This document shows positions 16,707 through 24,662 of a DNA stretch of 33,367 nucleotides, piece after piece. This stretch comes from Oscillospiraceae bacterium (GTDB taxonomy: Bacteria > Bacillota > Clostridia > Oscillospirales > Acutalibacteraceae). The stretch covers positions 1 to 33,367 of the forward strand of contig JAITDE010000087.1 in assembly GCA_031282735.1 (NCBI GenBank). Direction: 5' to 3'. The translations under genes were made by a program, and so were the position numbers. How positions within the stretch are numbered: the first letter of the stretch is position 1; the number at the start of each line of letters is the position of its first letter. The notes under the pieces are model-generated. The model saw only the letters and a list, made by a program, of their open reading frames with translations, was not told where the DNA came from and did no database searches.

Positions 16707-17477
16707 ATGGTTGATTATACCGTGTCCGGCTGCATCGTGACACACAACGATGAATACACCATCGGCGCGACGTTGCGCACACTTTTGCAATCCACGCAAT
16801 CTGTCGATCTTGAGTTGTTTTTGGTCGATAACCACTCCAAAGACAACACCGTCGCCGTTGCGGAAAAAGCCGCCCCCGAAGCGCATTTTCTTTGCAACAC
16901 CAAAAACATTGGTTTTGGTGCAGGACATAATAAAATCATACATAATCTCCAAAGCAAATATCATGTCATCATGAACCCCGATATCCTGCTTGATCAGGAC
17001 GCCATCGGCATTATGGCGCGTTATATGGACGACCATCCCGATGTCATGCTGTGTTCGCCGCGCATTGTCTTTCCCATCACGGGGATCGATCAAGTTTTGG
17101 GCAAGCGCAACCCGACTTTGCGTTATTTGCTTGCCAGCCGCTTGCGTTTTCTCAAGCCCGCAAAAGCGATTTTGGACGAATATGCGATGTGCGATCACGA
17201 TTTGACGAAACCGATCGAAATCGAAAACGCGTCGGGCTGTTTCATGATGATCCGCACGGATATTTTCAAACAAGTCGGCGGCTTTGACGAACGTTATTTT
17301 TTGTATTTTGAAGACTGCGATTTGACGCGCACTTTGGGGCTTCACGGCAAAACGATCTATTACCCCGACGCGGCGATACAGCACGTTTGGAACCGTGAAA
17401 GCAAAAAAAATCTGCGGCTCATGCTGGTGCAAATCCAATCGATGATTCGCTATTTCCGCAAGTGGAAAAATGTGTAG
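16707..17477 (+). CDS. Glycosyltransferase family 2, rhamnosyltransferase-like
   Basis: A 256-residue GT-A enzyme of the WbbL/RfbF type. Signatures are the N-terminal SGCIVTHND, LFLVDNHSKDNT, NTKNIGFGAGHN, and the metal-binding MNPDI, which replaces DxD in this subfamily. The acceptor-side motif GFDERYFLYFEDCDL is the usual ED motif. Such enzymes often transfer L-rhamnose from dTDP-rhamnose, but no rhamnose biosynthesis genes are in the window, so the sugar is inferred. It starts nine bases after the preceding transferase with only a weak ribosome site, and its end lies just before the permease gene. Confidence 0.85.
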   Translation: MVDYTVSGCIVTHNDEYTIGATLRTLLQSTQSVDLELFLVDNHSKDNTVAVAEKAAPEAHFLCNTKNIGFGAGHNKIIHNLQSKYHVIMNPDILLDQDAIGIMARYMDDHPDVMLCSPRIVFPITGIDQVLGKRNPTLRYLLASRLRFLKPAKAILDEYAMCDHDLTKPIEIENASGCFMMIRTDIFKQVGGFDERYFLYFEDCDLTRTLGLHGKTIYYPDAAIQHVWNRESKKNLRLMLVQIQSMIRYFRKWKNV

Positions 17478-17494
17478 CAGGGAGGTCGCCCGCC

Positions 17495-18295
17495 ATGTTC
17501 AAAGAACTTTACGCATACCGTTATTTGTTGCGTGAAATTGTCATCAAGAACATAAAAATTCAATACCGCAATTCTGTTTTGGGTGTGTTTTGGACGCTCT
17601 TGCAACCCCTGCTGACCACGCTTGTGCTTGTTTTTATTTTTGGCAACTTTTTCGGCCGGAATGACCCCATGCTCATCAACTACCCCATTTATCTGCTTTG
17701 CGGACGTTTGCTTTATGAATTTTATTCACAATCCACAAAACGCGCGATGCGCTCCATCACAAACAGCGCATCGGTCATCAAAAAGGTCAAAGTTCCAAAG
17801 TATATCTACCCGCTTTCCAACATCATATCCAATTTTATCACCTTCCTGATTTCGATGCTTGTGCTCATCGGCTTCACGGTGTTTTATTTTTTAACAGGTG
17901 ACAACCCGCCGCACGTGACGCGTTATGTATTTTTGGCGATCGTGCCGCTGTTGATTTTGTTCATGCTATGCATTGGCGTCGGGTTGATTTTATCCACAAT
18001 GGCGGTGTTTTTCAAAGATATCGAATATCTTTATGAGGTTTTTTGTCTTCTGCTCTTCTATGCGACGCCCATTTTTTACACAACAAACCAACTCAACCTG
18101 TCAAAGCCCGTCGCGCTTGCGCTCATGGCGAATCCCATGTATTCCATCGTCGAAATGTTTCGCGACTGCGTGCTGCGCGGCGAGTTGTTCAACATGCATC
18201 ATTTGTATTACGCGCTTGGCTTTTCACTGATCACGTTGCTGATTGGTATGTTTGTGTTCGCAAAAAGGCAAGATCGGTTTATTTTGTATATTTAA
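17495..18295 (+). CDS. ABC-2 type polysaccharide export permease (Wzm-like)
   Basis: A 266-residue permease with six predicted membrane helices. The N-terminal cytoplasmic stretch IKNIKIQYRNSVLGVFWTLL followed by QPLLTTLVLVFIFG is diagnostic of the Wzm/TagG/KpsM group, which exports lipid-linked O-antigen, teichoic acid or capsule with an ATPase partner. The ATG at 17495 has GGGAGG 11 bases upstream; an earlier GTG at 17462 overlaps the preceding gene. The partner ATPase (Wzt/TagH) normally follows directly but is absent here: a nitroreductase gene comes next. The preceding two glycosyltransferases fit a surface-glycan role. Confidence 0.9.
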   Translation: MFKELYAYRYLLREIVIKNIKIQYRNSVLGVFWTLLQPLLTTLVLVFIFGNFFGRNDPMLINYPIYLLCGRLLYEFYSQSTKRAMRSITNSASVIKKVKVPKYIYPLSNIISNFITFLISMLVLIGFTVFYFLTGDNPPHVTRYVFLAIVPLLILFMLCIGVGLILSTMAVFFKDIEYLYEVFCLLLFYATPIFYTTNQLNLSKPVALALMANPMYSIVEMFRDCVLRGELFNMHHLYYALGFSLITLLIGMFVFAKRQDRFILYI

Positions 18296-18318
18296 ATGAT
18301 TCTACAGGAGTGATCACT

Positions 18319-19050
18319 ATGCTGAATAACGCACTGTACGACGAAATTTTTCGCCGCAAATCCATTCGTGCCTATCAATCCGCGCCGCTGACGCGGGAAA
18401 CCATCGCGCTTGCGCAAAAATGCATCAACAGCGCCGTGCCGCTGATTCCAAGCGAACACGCCGAACTGCAATTTGTGCAATCCAAAGACGAGGGCATCCG
18501 GCGCGTGAACAGTTACTGTGCCGATAGTCTCATTGGGCGTGTTAACTTAGGCTACATGCTGGAGCAAATCCATTTGAGCCTGAGTTTGAACGGCATTGCC
18601 AGCCTTTGGTGGGGCATGGCGCGCGAACCCGGCGATATCGCGCCGCCCGACGGTTTGCGCTTTGCCATTGCGCTCAAAGTCGGGCTTGCCCAAGACACTT
18701 TGCACCGAAGCATAACGGAATTCGACCGTGTTCCCATTGAAGAAATTGTGGACGACGCACCTTTGCAGAGTGTTTTTGAACCTTTGCGCCTTGCGCCGAG
18801 CGCGATGAACAGCCAACCATGGTATGCCACGCGCGAAAAAGGGCAAATCAAAGTCTTTTGCGCAAAGCCGGGCGTGCTCAAAAAAATATTTGTCGCAAAA
18901 ATGAACCAATTGGATATCGGTATTGCCGTTTGCCATATCGTGCTTGCGCTTGAGCACGAAAACATCCAAATCAACGCCGTGCACCCGCTTGAAGACACAA
19001 ATGCTCCCAAGGGGTATTATCCGGTTTTGGCACTGGAGACTTCACTTTGA
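18319..19050 (+). CDS. Nitroreductase family protein (putative TM-nitroreductase type)
   Basis: A 243-residue flavoprotein. The N-terminal FRRKSIRAYQSAPL is the FMN-phosphate binding start of nitroreductases, and LAPSAMNSQPWYATRE is their second FMN contact. The central GYMLEQIHLSLSLNGIASLWW and the C-terminal LDIGIAVCHIVLAL are typical of the putative TM-nitroreductase subgroup. Members reduce nitro compounds, quinones or flavins, or process FMN; the substrate is unknown. The start ATG has AGGAG nine bases upstream. An in-frame extension back to 18043 overlaps the permease gene and is discarded. Its stop overlaps the TTG start of recD2. Confidence 0.85.
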   Translation: MLNNALYDEIFRRKSIRAYQSAPLTRETIALAQKCINSAVPLIPSEHAELQFVQSKDEGIRRVNSYCADSLIGRVNLGYMLEQIHLSLSLNGIASLWWGMAREPGDIAPPDGLRFAIALKVGLAQDTLHRSITEFDRVPIEEIVDDAPLQSVFEPLRLAPSAMNSQPWYATREKGQIKVFCAKPGVLKKIFVAKMNQLDIGIAVCHIVLALEHENIQINAVHPLEDTNAPKGYYPVLALETSL

Positions 19051-21296
19051 TTGATGGGTTTGAATTGCAGACAGAACTCGCGGAGCTTTGTTGCGTGGTG
19101 GAGGGTATCACTTTTCGCAACGAGGTAACGGGTTTTGCCGTGGTGGATGTTGCGTGTGACGAAAAACTCGAAATCGTCAAAGGTATTTTGCCGCAATTGT
19201 CCCCCGGCGAAAAGCTTCGTTTGATGGGCAAGTGGGAACATCACCCAACCTATGGGCGGCAGTTCAACGCGCAGTTTTGCGAGCGCGGACTGCCCACCAC
19301 GAATGATGAAATCCTCAAATATTTGTCTTCAGGCGTCATTCGCGGGATTGGTCCCTCCACGGCGCGCAAAATCGTGGAGACATTCGGCGCACGGACAATG
19401 GATGTGCTGGACTCAAAACCGGAACAATTGGCAAGGATTAAAGGGATAACGCACGAAAAAGCGACGCGTATCTGCGAAGCGTTCAAAAAGCAATTCGGTT
19501 TACGCCAAGTAATGATCGCCTTGGAGCGTTTGGGCATGACCACGGCGGAATGCATGCGCGCCCACAAAGCGTTTGGCGATCTGGCGGCGGAGCTGATTCA
19601 AAAAAACCCGTATATTCTCTGCGATGCCGCAATTATCGGTTTTGCCCGTGCGGACGCGCTGGCTTGCGCCATGTCCGACCCACCACCGCCCACATTGCGC
19701 TTGAACGCGGGCGTTTTGCATTGGATGCGCAAACAGTCATACGACAACGGTCATTGTTGTGTACCCGCCGAAATGGCGCTGGCATCCAGCGCGGCTATGC
19801 TGAACACCGACCAAAAACAGGCGGAGGACGCCATCCGTACGCTGATTGACGATCGGCGGCTGATCGTGCATAGAATCGATGGCGAAGAACGGTTGTTTTT
19901 GCCTGAACTCTATCATGCCGAAACCAATGTTGCCAAGCGCATTGATTTTTTATTGCGTTTTCCCCCTGCGGAAACAAAATTCGGAGGCGGCGACGTTTTG
20001 ATTCGTATGGAAGACAAGCACGGCATTCACTACGCCGTGCAGCAACGCGAGGCCATGCAAATGGCGATGGAACGCGGCTTGCTTATCCTCACGGGCGGAC
20101 CCGGCACGGGCAAAACAACCACGCTCAAGGGAATTTATGAACTCTTCAAAGAGGGCGGGCTGAAAGTCGCGCTTGCCGCGCCGACAGGACGCGCCGCGAA
20201 GCGGATGCAAGAACTCACGGGCGGCAACGCCAAAACAATCCATCGCTTGTTGGAGGTTGAATGGACGCAGGACGACAAGCAAACGTTTTCGCGGGGGAAG
20301 AGCAATCCTCTTGATGCGCAAGCGGTGATCATCGACGAAATTTCAATGGTGGATGTGCCGTTGTTTTCGGCTTTGCTCAACGCGCTTCCGTTGGGATGCC
20401 GTTTGGTTTTGGTGGGCGACGCCGATCAATTGCCCCCCGTCGGCGCGGGTTGCGTTCTGCGCGATTTGCTCAAGAGCGAAACCATGCCCGTTGTGCGGCT
20501 AACGCAAATTTTTCGGCAAACCAAGCAAAGCCGCATCGTCATGGGTGCGCACAGCATTGTGCAGGGGAAAATGCCCGAACTGGAACGCAGCGCCGACAGT
20601 GATTTTTTCTTTATGGAACGCCGCAATCCGACTGAAACGGCAAAAACAATCTTGGATTTGTGTGCCCACCGTCTGCCGAAAGCCTATGGATTTAATCCCA
20701 TGGAGGATATCCAAGTGCTGTGTCCTTCCCGCAAAGGCGAGACAGGAACGGTGCGCCTCAACGCACAGTTGCAAAACGCGCTCAATCCCCCGCAAAAAGG
20801 AAGCAACGCGCCCAAACGCGAGTTGCGGCTCGGTAGCAGGCTCTTCCGTGAGGGCGACAAAGTGATGCAAACCAAAAACGACTATGAACTCATTTGGAAA
20901 ATACCCGCGCAGGGTGAAGAGGGCAAGGGCGTGTTCAACGGCGATATCGGCACGGTTGAACGCGTGTTGCAATCCGAGGGCACTTTGCGCGTACGCTTTG
21001 AAGACCGCGTGGTGGATTATCCCGCGGAACGCACGGACGATTTGGAGCTTGCTTTTGCCGTGACGGTGCACAAAAGCCAAGGCAACGAATTTCCCTGCGT
21101 GGTGATGCCCGTTTCGGGTGTGCAAGAAATGCTGGCATACCGCAATTTGCTCTATACGGGTTTTACGCGCGCGCGCAAGCTGCTCATTTTGGTGGGCGAT
21201 CAATGGCAGTTGCGCCGCATGGTCGAAGGTCGCGCAAAAGTTCAACGCAACACTGGTTTGTGCACTTTTTTGGCTGAAATGGATGAAACGAGGTGA
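19047..21296 (+). CDS. recD2: RecD2-type ATP-dependent DNA helicase
   Basis: A 749-residue 5'-3' helicase of superfamily 1B. It has a RecD2 N-terminal OB-like domain, a helix-hairpin-helix region (GVIRGIGPSTARKIVETFG at about 97-114), and the helicase core: Walker A GGPGTGKT (350-357), DEISMVD (motif II), GDADQLPPVGAG (motif III), and TVHKSQGNEF followed by YTGFTRARK near the C-terminus. RecD2 acts in DNA repair and replication-fork upkeep in bacteria that lack RecBC. The start is TTG 19047, overlapping the preceding stop, with GGAG eight bases upstream. The peptidase gene starts inside its stop (GTGA). Confidence 0.95.
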   Translation: MIDGFELQTELAELCCVVEGITFRNEVTGFAVVDVACDEKLEIVKGILPQLSPGEKLRLMGKWEHHPTYGRQFNAQFCERGLPTTNDEILKYLSSGVIRGIGPSTARKIVETFGARTMDVLDSKPEQLARIKGITHEKATRICEAFKKQFGLRQVMIALERLGMTTAECMRAHKAFGDLAAELIQKNPYILCDAAIIGFARADALACAMSDPPPPTLRLNAGVLHWMRKQSYDNGHCCVPAEMALASSAAMLNTDQKQAEDAIRTLIDDRRLIVHRIDGEERLFLPELYHAETNVAKRIDFLLRFPPAETKFGGGDVLIRMEDKHGIHYAVQQREAMQMAMERGLLILTGGPGTGKTTTLKGIYELFKEGGLKVALAAPTGRAAKRMQELTGGNAKTIHRLLEVEWTQDDKQTFSRGKSNPLDAQAVIIDEISMVDVPLFSALLNALPLGCRLVLVGDADQLPPVGAGCVLRDLLKSETMPVVRLTQIFRQTKQSRIVMGAHSIVQGKMPELERSADSDFFFMERRNPTETAKTILDLCAHRLPKAYGFNPMEDIQVLCPSRKGETGTVRLNAQLQNALNPPQKGSNAPKRELRLGSRLFREGDKVMQTKNDYELIWKIPAQGEEGKGVFNGDIGTVERVLQSEGTLRVRFEDRVVDYPAERTDDLELAFAVTVHKSQGNEFPCVVMPVSGVQEMLAYRNLLYTGFTRARKLLILVGDQWQLRRMVEGRAKVQRNTGLCTFLAEMDETR

Positions 21297-21988
21297 TTCA
21301 AATCGCCGCATACGATTATAATCTTACACGTTCCAACCGCAAAACAATCACTTTGCGCGTAACACAAGACGGCACGCTGGATGTCCGCGCACCCTTGCGC
21401 ACGTCAGCGCGTGATATCGACAATTTTGTGGCATCCAAACAAAATTGGATTGCCAAGTGCCGCAAAACAATCGCCGACGCAAAGCAAGCATACGCTCCGC
21501 CGCCGATTGGATGGAATTCGCCGCTGCTTTGGCGCGGCAAGGAACATCCGATTCAATCGGACGGCGAGAGTTGCCGGATGTGGTTTGACGGGGAGATTTT
21601 TCACTTTCCGTCGTGTAATTTGGAGAATCTCAAATATAACATCCCGCGATTGCTCAAAAACTGTGCCGCAGTGCATCTGCGGGAGCGCGTGGCATATTTT
21701 GCGGATATCATGCACGCAAAACCTGTGGGGATGACGGTTGGCGACGCTTGCAAACGGTGGGGCAGCTGTTCATCCGACAAGAGGATCACGTTCTCATGGC
21801 GATTATGTTTGGCGGCCGATGATTTGATTGATTCGGTAGTGGTGCATGAATTGGCGCATTTGTTCGAGATGAACCACTCGCCGCGCTTTTATGCCATTGT
21901 GCGGGCGACAATGCCTGACTACGACGCACGCAGCGCGAAACTCAAGGATTTTGCGCGGCAAATCACGGATATTTATTGGGAACTGTGA
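21293..21988 (+). CDS. YgjP-like zinc metallopeptidase (DUF45 family)
   Basis: A 231-residue protein whose C-terminal half has the zinc-peptidase motif VVHELAHLFEMNHSPRFY (HExxH at about 184-188, third ligand His in NHS), preceded by RWGSCSSDKRITFSWRL, the invariant YgjP/DUF45 signature. The N-terminal half is a beta-rich domain (TITLRVTQDGTLDVRAP). The E. coli relative is thought to be a UTP- or DNA-associated minigluzincin, but the in vivo substrate is unknown. The GTG start overlaps the recD2 stop by four bases, so this is the last gene of the lysS-recD2 operon, and the operon ends in repeat copy 3. Confidence 0.9.
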   Translation: MIQIAAYDYNLTRSNRKTITLRVTQDGTLDVRAPLRTSARDIDNFVASKQNWIAKCRKTIADAKQAYAPPPIGWNSPLLWRGKEHPIQSDGESCRMWFDGEIFHFPSCNLENLKYNIPRLLKNCAAVHLRERVAYFADIMHAKPVGMTVGDACKRWGSCSSDKRITFSWRLCLAADDLIDSVVVHELAHLFEMNHSPRFYAIVRATMPDYDARSAKLKDFARQITDIYWEL

Positions 21989-22110
21989 GCTGACTTACTT
22001 TTTCTGAAGAAAAACGCCTGCGGCGAGCACCCGCTTCGCGCGATCATTTTTAGGCTGATATATATTTGCGCGATCACTAAAGGCCCGTGAAAAATTTCAC
22101 GGGCTTTTTT
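21989..22110 (+). repeat. 3'-UTR repeat element, copy 3 (after the ygjP-like gene)
   Basis: The only plus-strand copy. It starts directly after a plus-strand stop codon and shows TTACTTTTTCTGAAGAAAAA, CGCTTCGCGCGATCATTTTT, ATATATTTGCGCGATCACTA and the intact terminator stem. Relative to its upstream gene it has the same orientation as the minus-strand copies. The AAAGACTTTTGCC module is replaced by CGCCTGCGGCGAGCACC. Confidence 0.85.
22083..22110. terminator. Rho-independent terminator ending repeat copy 3
   Basis: GCCCGTGAAA (22083-22092) pairs perfectly with TTTCACGGGC (22095-22104) and is followed by six T. The A-rich flank on the other side gives a weaker CCTTTA tail on the minus strand, so it may also end the convergent kinase transcript that stops at 22125. 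Confidence 0.85.
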
Positions 22111-22124
22111 GTTCGGACTATAAC

Positions 22125-22676
22125 TTACGCCAAGTGTTCTTGATAAAACGCCTCAATTGCCGCATAAAAATCGTCGATTCCGCCGTCATTTTTGAGAACC
22201 ACGTCGGCAAGGGCTTCGGTTTCGGAAGTGCGGAAGAGTTTTTCTTCGCCGGCATCATATTCGCGGAGCATTTCAACACTCTTGCCGTCGCGGTCAGAAG
22301 CGCGTGCGAGCATGCGGGCATAACGCACTTCGTCGCTTGAAATCACAACGTCGACCAGCAGAAAATCCGTGCCGAATTGTGTTTTGAGATATTGCACGTC
22401 CGATAGCGGGCGAATGCCGCTCACAAGATAAACGGGTGCGCCGCTTTCACGAATTTTTTTGACGATTTGCTCAGGGAAAAACGTCTGCCCGAACTCACCC
22501 ATATATTTAGCCGACGTTTTGTGCAAATTTTCGCGCGACAGTTCCAAGCCGTCTTTGGCGGCGAGTTCACGTACGATATCGCCGATCGAAATCATCGGCA
22601 ACGCATATTTTTTTGCCAAATACTCCAGAAAAAAATCTTTGCCTGTGCCATTTTTGCCAACTGCTGCAATAATCAT
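22125..22676 (-). CDS. P-loop nucleotide kinase-like protein
   Basis: A 183-residue P-loop protein with Walker A GKNGTGKD at residues 7-14, an SIGDIVRELAAKDG segment like the substrate lid of nucleotide kinases, and SGIRPLSDVQYLKTQF followed by a VDVV strand and ARASDRDG, the arrangement seen in dephospho-CoA kinase and archaeal adenylate-kinase-like (UPF0200-type) families. The substrate is not determinable; a nucleotide or dNMP kinase is likely. The ATG has GGAG about ten bases upstream. It follows the fumarase alpha gene by 63 bases, with an own TATAAT at 22703-22708 (minus), and is convergent with the ygjP-like gene. Confidence 0.7.
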   Translation of the reverse strand: MIIAAVGKNGTGKDFFLEYLAKKYALPMISIGDIVRELAAKDGLELSRENLHKTSAKYMGEFGQTFFPEQIVKKIRESGAPVYLVSGIRPLSDVQYLKTQFGTDFLLVDVVISSDEVRYARMLARASDRDGKSVEMLREYDAGEEKLFRTSETEALADVVLKNDGGIDDFYAAIEAFYQEHLA

Positions 22677-22739
22677 CTTGCGGGTTCTCCAATTCGTTTT
22701 TATTATATATGTTTGAAAGAGAAAAAAAGCAAAAACATA

Positions 22740-23585
22740 TCAAATCATTTGCTCCGCGTGCCGCGTTACATGGCAACCGACGTTCACCGCCACAGGTAAA
22801 CCCGCAATGTGCGTCGGCGCGGCTTCGATTGCAAGCCACAGCGCAGTGGTGTCGCCGCCAAATCCTTGCGGACCGATGTTGCTGGCATTGACTGCGGACA
22901 GCATTTTTTGTTCCAGTTCAGCATAAAAAGGGTCACTGTTCGCTTCCCCAACGCAACGGCAAAGCGCTTTTTTTGCGAGCAACGCGCAGGATTCAAAGTT
23001 GCCGCCGATACCTACGCCCAGCACCATGGGCGGACACGGATTGCTACCGGCCAATTGCACCGTTTCGCTTACAAAAGCAATCAAATCGTTTTCATCTGCC
23101 GCCGGCGTAAGCATTTTGAGACGGCTCATGTTCTCGCTGCCAAAACCCTTGGGACAAACCCGCAAACGAACGCCGTCTCCATCCACAATTGAAAGGTGAA
23201 GCACGGCGGGCGTGTTGTCGCCTGTGTTTTCACGGCGCAGAGGATCTGCCGCGATCGAACATCGTAAATAACCCTCTGTATATCCCCGCGCAACGCCGCG
23301 ATGAACAGCTTCTTCAAATAACCCGCCGACAAAGTGTACATCCTGCCCGATTTCGGCAAAAACAACAACCATCCCTGTGTCTTGACAGATAGGGATTCGC
23401 ATCGCTTCCGCCGCCGTGATATTTTCAAGCAACGTTTGCAAGATATCCTTCGCGATATTCGTGCGTTCATTCGCAAGCGCGTTGCGCAACGATTGACGCA
23501 GACTTTCGGGCAAAGTTAAATTTGCCTCAACGCACAACACGGCAATCGCGTTTTCGATTGCTTTCACATCAATTGTTCGAATCAA
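22740..23585 (-). CDS. Class I fumarate hydratase / tartrate dehydratase alpha subunit
   Basis: A 281-residue protein of the fumarase N-terminal (alpha) family, which binds the catalytic 4Fe-4S cluster of the oxygen-sensitive class I hydratases. Visible cluster candidates are C67 (in ICQDTG), C184 (in NPCPP) and C271 (in NVGCH). The family signature PKGFGSENMS lies at 146-153 and GVGIGGNFE at 190-198. The reaction would be fumarate to malate or tartrate dehydration. The beta subunit normally encoded directly downstream is not here; the next gene is a kinase. The TTG start is supported by GGGAGG seven bases upstream. A diverged repeat copy lies just before the gene. Confidence 0.85.
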   Translation of the reverse strand: MIRTIDVKAIENAIAVLCVEANLTLPESLRQSLRNALANERTNIAKDILQTLLENITAAEAMRIPICQDTGMVVVFAEIGQDVHFVGGLFEEAVHRGVARGYTEGYLRCSIAADPLRRENTGDNTPAVLHLSIVDGDGVRLRVCPKGFGSENMSRLKMLTPAADENDLIAFVSETVQLAGSNPCPPMVLGVGIGGNFESCALLAKKALCRCVGEANSDPFYAELEQKMLSAVNASNIGPQGFGGDTTALWLAIEAAPTHIAGLPVAVNVGCHVTRHAEQMI

Positions 23586-23599
23586 ACAAGAGCCTCCCG

Positions 23600-23712
23600 G
23601 CAGAAATAAAGCCCAGTTTACGGGCTTGCGCAGACGCGCGAAGCTGAAAAAGTCTTTTGGGTCTTTCTATATAATATATAGAAAAGAATAATCATAGAAA
23701 AGACAGAAAAGG
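23600..23712 (-). repeat. 3'-UTR repeat element, copy 5 (diverged, after yabR)
   Basis: On the minus strand, directly after the yabR stop, it shows CTTTTCT-rich pyrimidine tracts, a perfect hairpin TCTATATA/TATATAGA, AAAAGACTTTTTC, GCTTCGCGCG, TGCGCAAGCCCG and a short terminator stem. The module order matches the other copies but sequence is diverged and about half the conserved blocks are missing. I am less sure of this copy than of copies 1-4. Confidence 0.5.
23605..23627 (-). terminator. Short rho-independent-like terminator after yabR
   Basis: On the minus strand AAGCCC (23622-23627) pairs with GGGCTT (23609-23614) around a seven-base loop and is followed by TATTTC. The stem is short, so read-through into the fumarase gene is possible. 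Confidence 0.5.
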
Positions 23713-23718
23713 ACAAGG

Positions 23719-24192
23719 CTATTTTCGACCGCCGCGCCGCGACGAACCGCCGCCGTAGCGCGGATCACCTCCGCGGCGCAGAGTCGAAATCTTATCTTCG
23801 CTTGTTTGCTTAAATTGGGAAAGCATGTCGTCGAACGTCGCACCCGTGCCGGCGACCGGCGAGGTACGCTGACCTTGCCAGACGTTCGGTGTGCTGCGGC
23901 GTTGTGTGCGCGGCATGGGTGGTCTTTGCGTGGGGGTCGCTACTCCCCCCAGCGGTGTATCCATCGCCTTTTTGATTGAGAGGCTAATTTTGCCGTCTTC
24001 CGTGATGTTGAGCACCTTCACGCGAACCTCTTGCCCCGTTGCTAAGTGGTCGCGGATATTCGTTACATAGGTCGGGGCGACCTCCGAGATATGAACCATG
24101 CCCGTTTTGCCGTCGCCGATATCCACAAACGCGCCGTATTCAATGATGCCCGTGATTTTGCCATCGAGTATTTCACCAATTTCAAAAGCCAT
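23719..24192 (-). CDS. yabR: S1 RNA-binding domain protein YabR
   Basis: A 157-residue protein. Residues 1-72 form one S1 domain (GEILDGKITGIIEYGAFVDIG, GMVHISEVA, VRVKVLNITEDGKISLSIKKA). The tail is low-complexity and basic, ending RYGGGSSRRGGRK, likely disordered and RNA-binding. Position directly after divIC matches yabR of Bacillus. The ATG at 24192 is the only reasonable start; GGGAGG is 13 bases upstream, a little far. An upstream TTG at 24213 sits on the ribosome site itself. A repeat copy follows the stop. Confidence 0.85.
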   Translation of the reverse strand: MAFEIGEILDGKITGIIEYGAFVDIGDGKTGMVHISEVAPTYVTNIRDHLATGQEVRVKVLNITEDGKISLSIKKAMDTPLGGVATPTQRPPMPRTQRRSTPNVWQGQRTSPVAGTGATFDDMLSQFKQTSEDKISTLRRGGDPRYGGGSSRRGGRK

Positions 24193-24272
24193 ATGTGTCG
24201 ATATGCCTCCCAATGTGATTGTGTTGTGTTTTATTGTGATTATAATATTGCCAATGTTTTTAAATTTGCGCG

Positions 24273-24662
24273 TCAGGGCGTATCCGCAACGACATCCACA
24301 AAAACCTGCTCCCCTTGCAACGATAAACGCAATTCCTCGTGCGCAACGCGGATTACGTATGCTTCAAAGGTTTCTTTGTCGTCGCTCGCCAAAAAGGCTT
24401 GGTCACTTTTGTTCAGCGCGTCCAGCGCATCGTACTGTTGTTGCGCCTCAATGGTTTTTTGACGATATTGTTCCGTCTTTTTGTTTTGCTTTGAAATTGT
24501 TCCCATGGTCCAAACCGCCATGATCATGAGCATTAAAATCAACGCGAAGCTAAGCACCTGGCGATTCGTATTCCCCAGACGGCGCAATTGATTTTCAACT
24601 TTTTCGAGTACGCGCTCATTCGCGCTTCGTTTTTGCGGCACGCGGCTACTTCTCACTTTCAT
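24273..24662 (-). CDS. divIC: Septum formation initiator, DivIC/FtsB family
   Basis: A 129-residue bitopic membrane protein. A basic cytoplasmic N-terminus (residues 1-36) is followed by one membrane helix at about 38-57 (VLSFALILMLMIMAVWTMG) and an extracellular coiled coil rich in Gln, Glu and Lys (ISKQNKKTEQYRQKTIEAQQQYDAL). The C-terminal part has VIRVAHEELRL, the usual FtsB/DivIC ending, here leading to a Val-rich tail. DivIC joins FtsL and DivIB in the division-site complex. Its start overlaps the yabQ end by 17 bases, and there is no evident ribosome site, which fits translational coupling. Confidence 0.85.
   Translation of the reverse strand: MKVRSSRVPQKRSANERVLEKVENQLRRLGNTNRQVLSFALILMLMIMAVWTMGTISKQNKKTEQYRQKTIEAQQQYDALDALNKSDQAFLASDDKETFEAYVIRVAHEELRLSLQGEQVFVDVVADTP

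Noticed and set aside
18043..18318. N-terminal extension of the nitroreductase gene
   Set aside because: It overlaps the Wzm-like permease in another frame, and an AGGAG ribosome site precedes the ATG at 18319.
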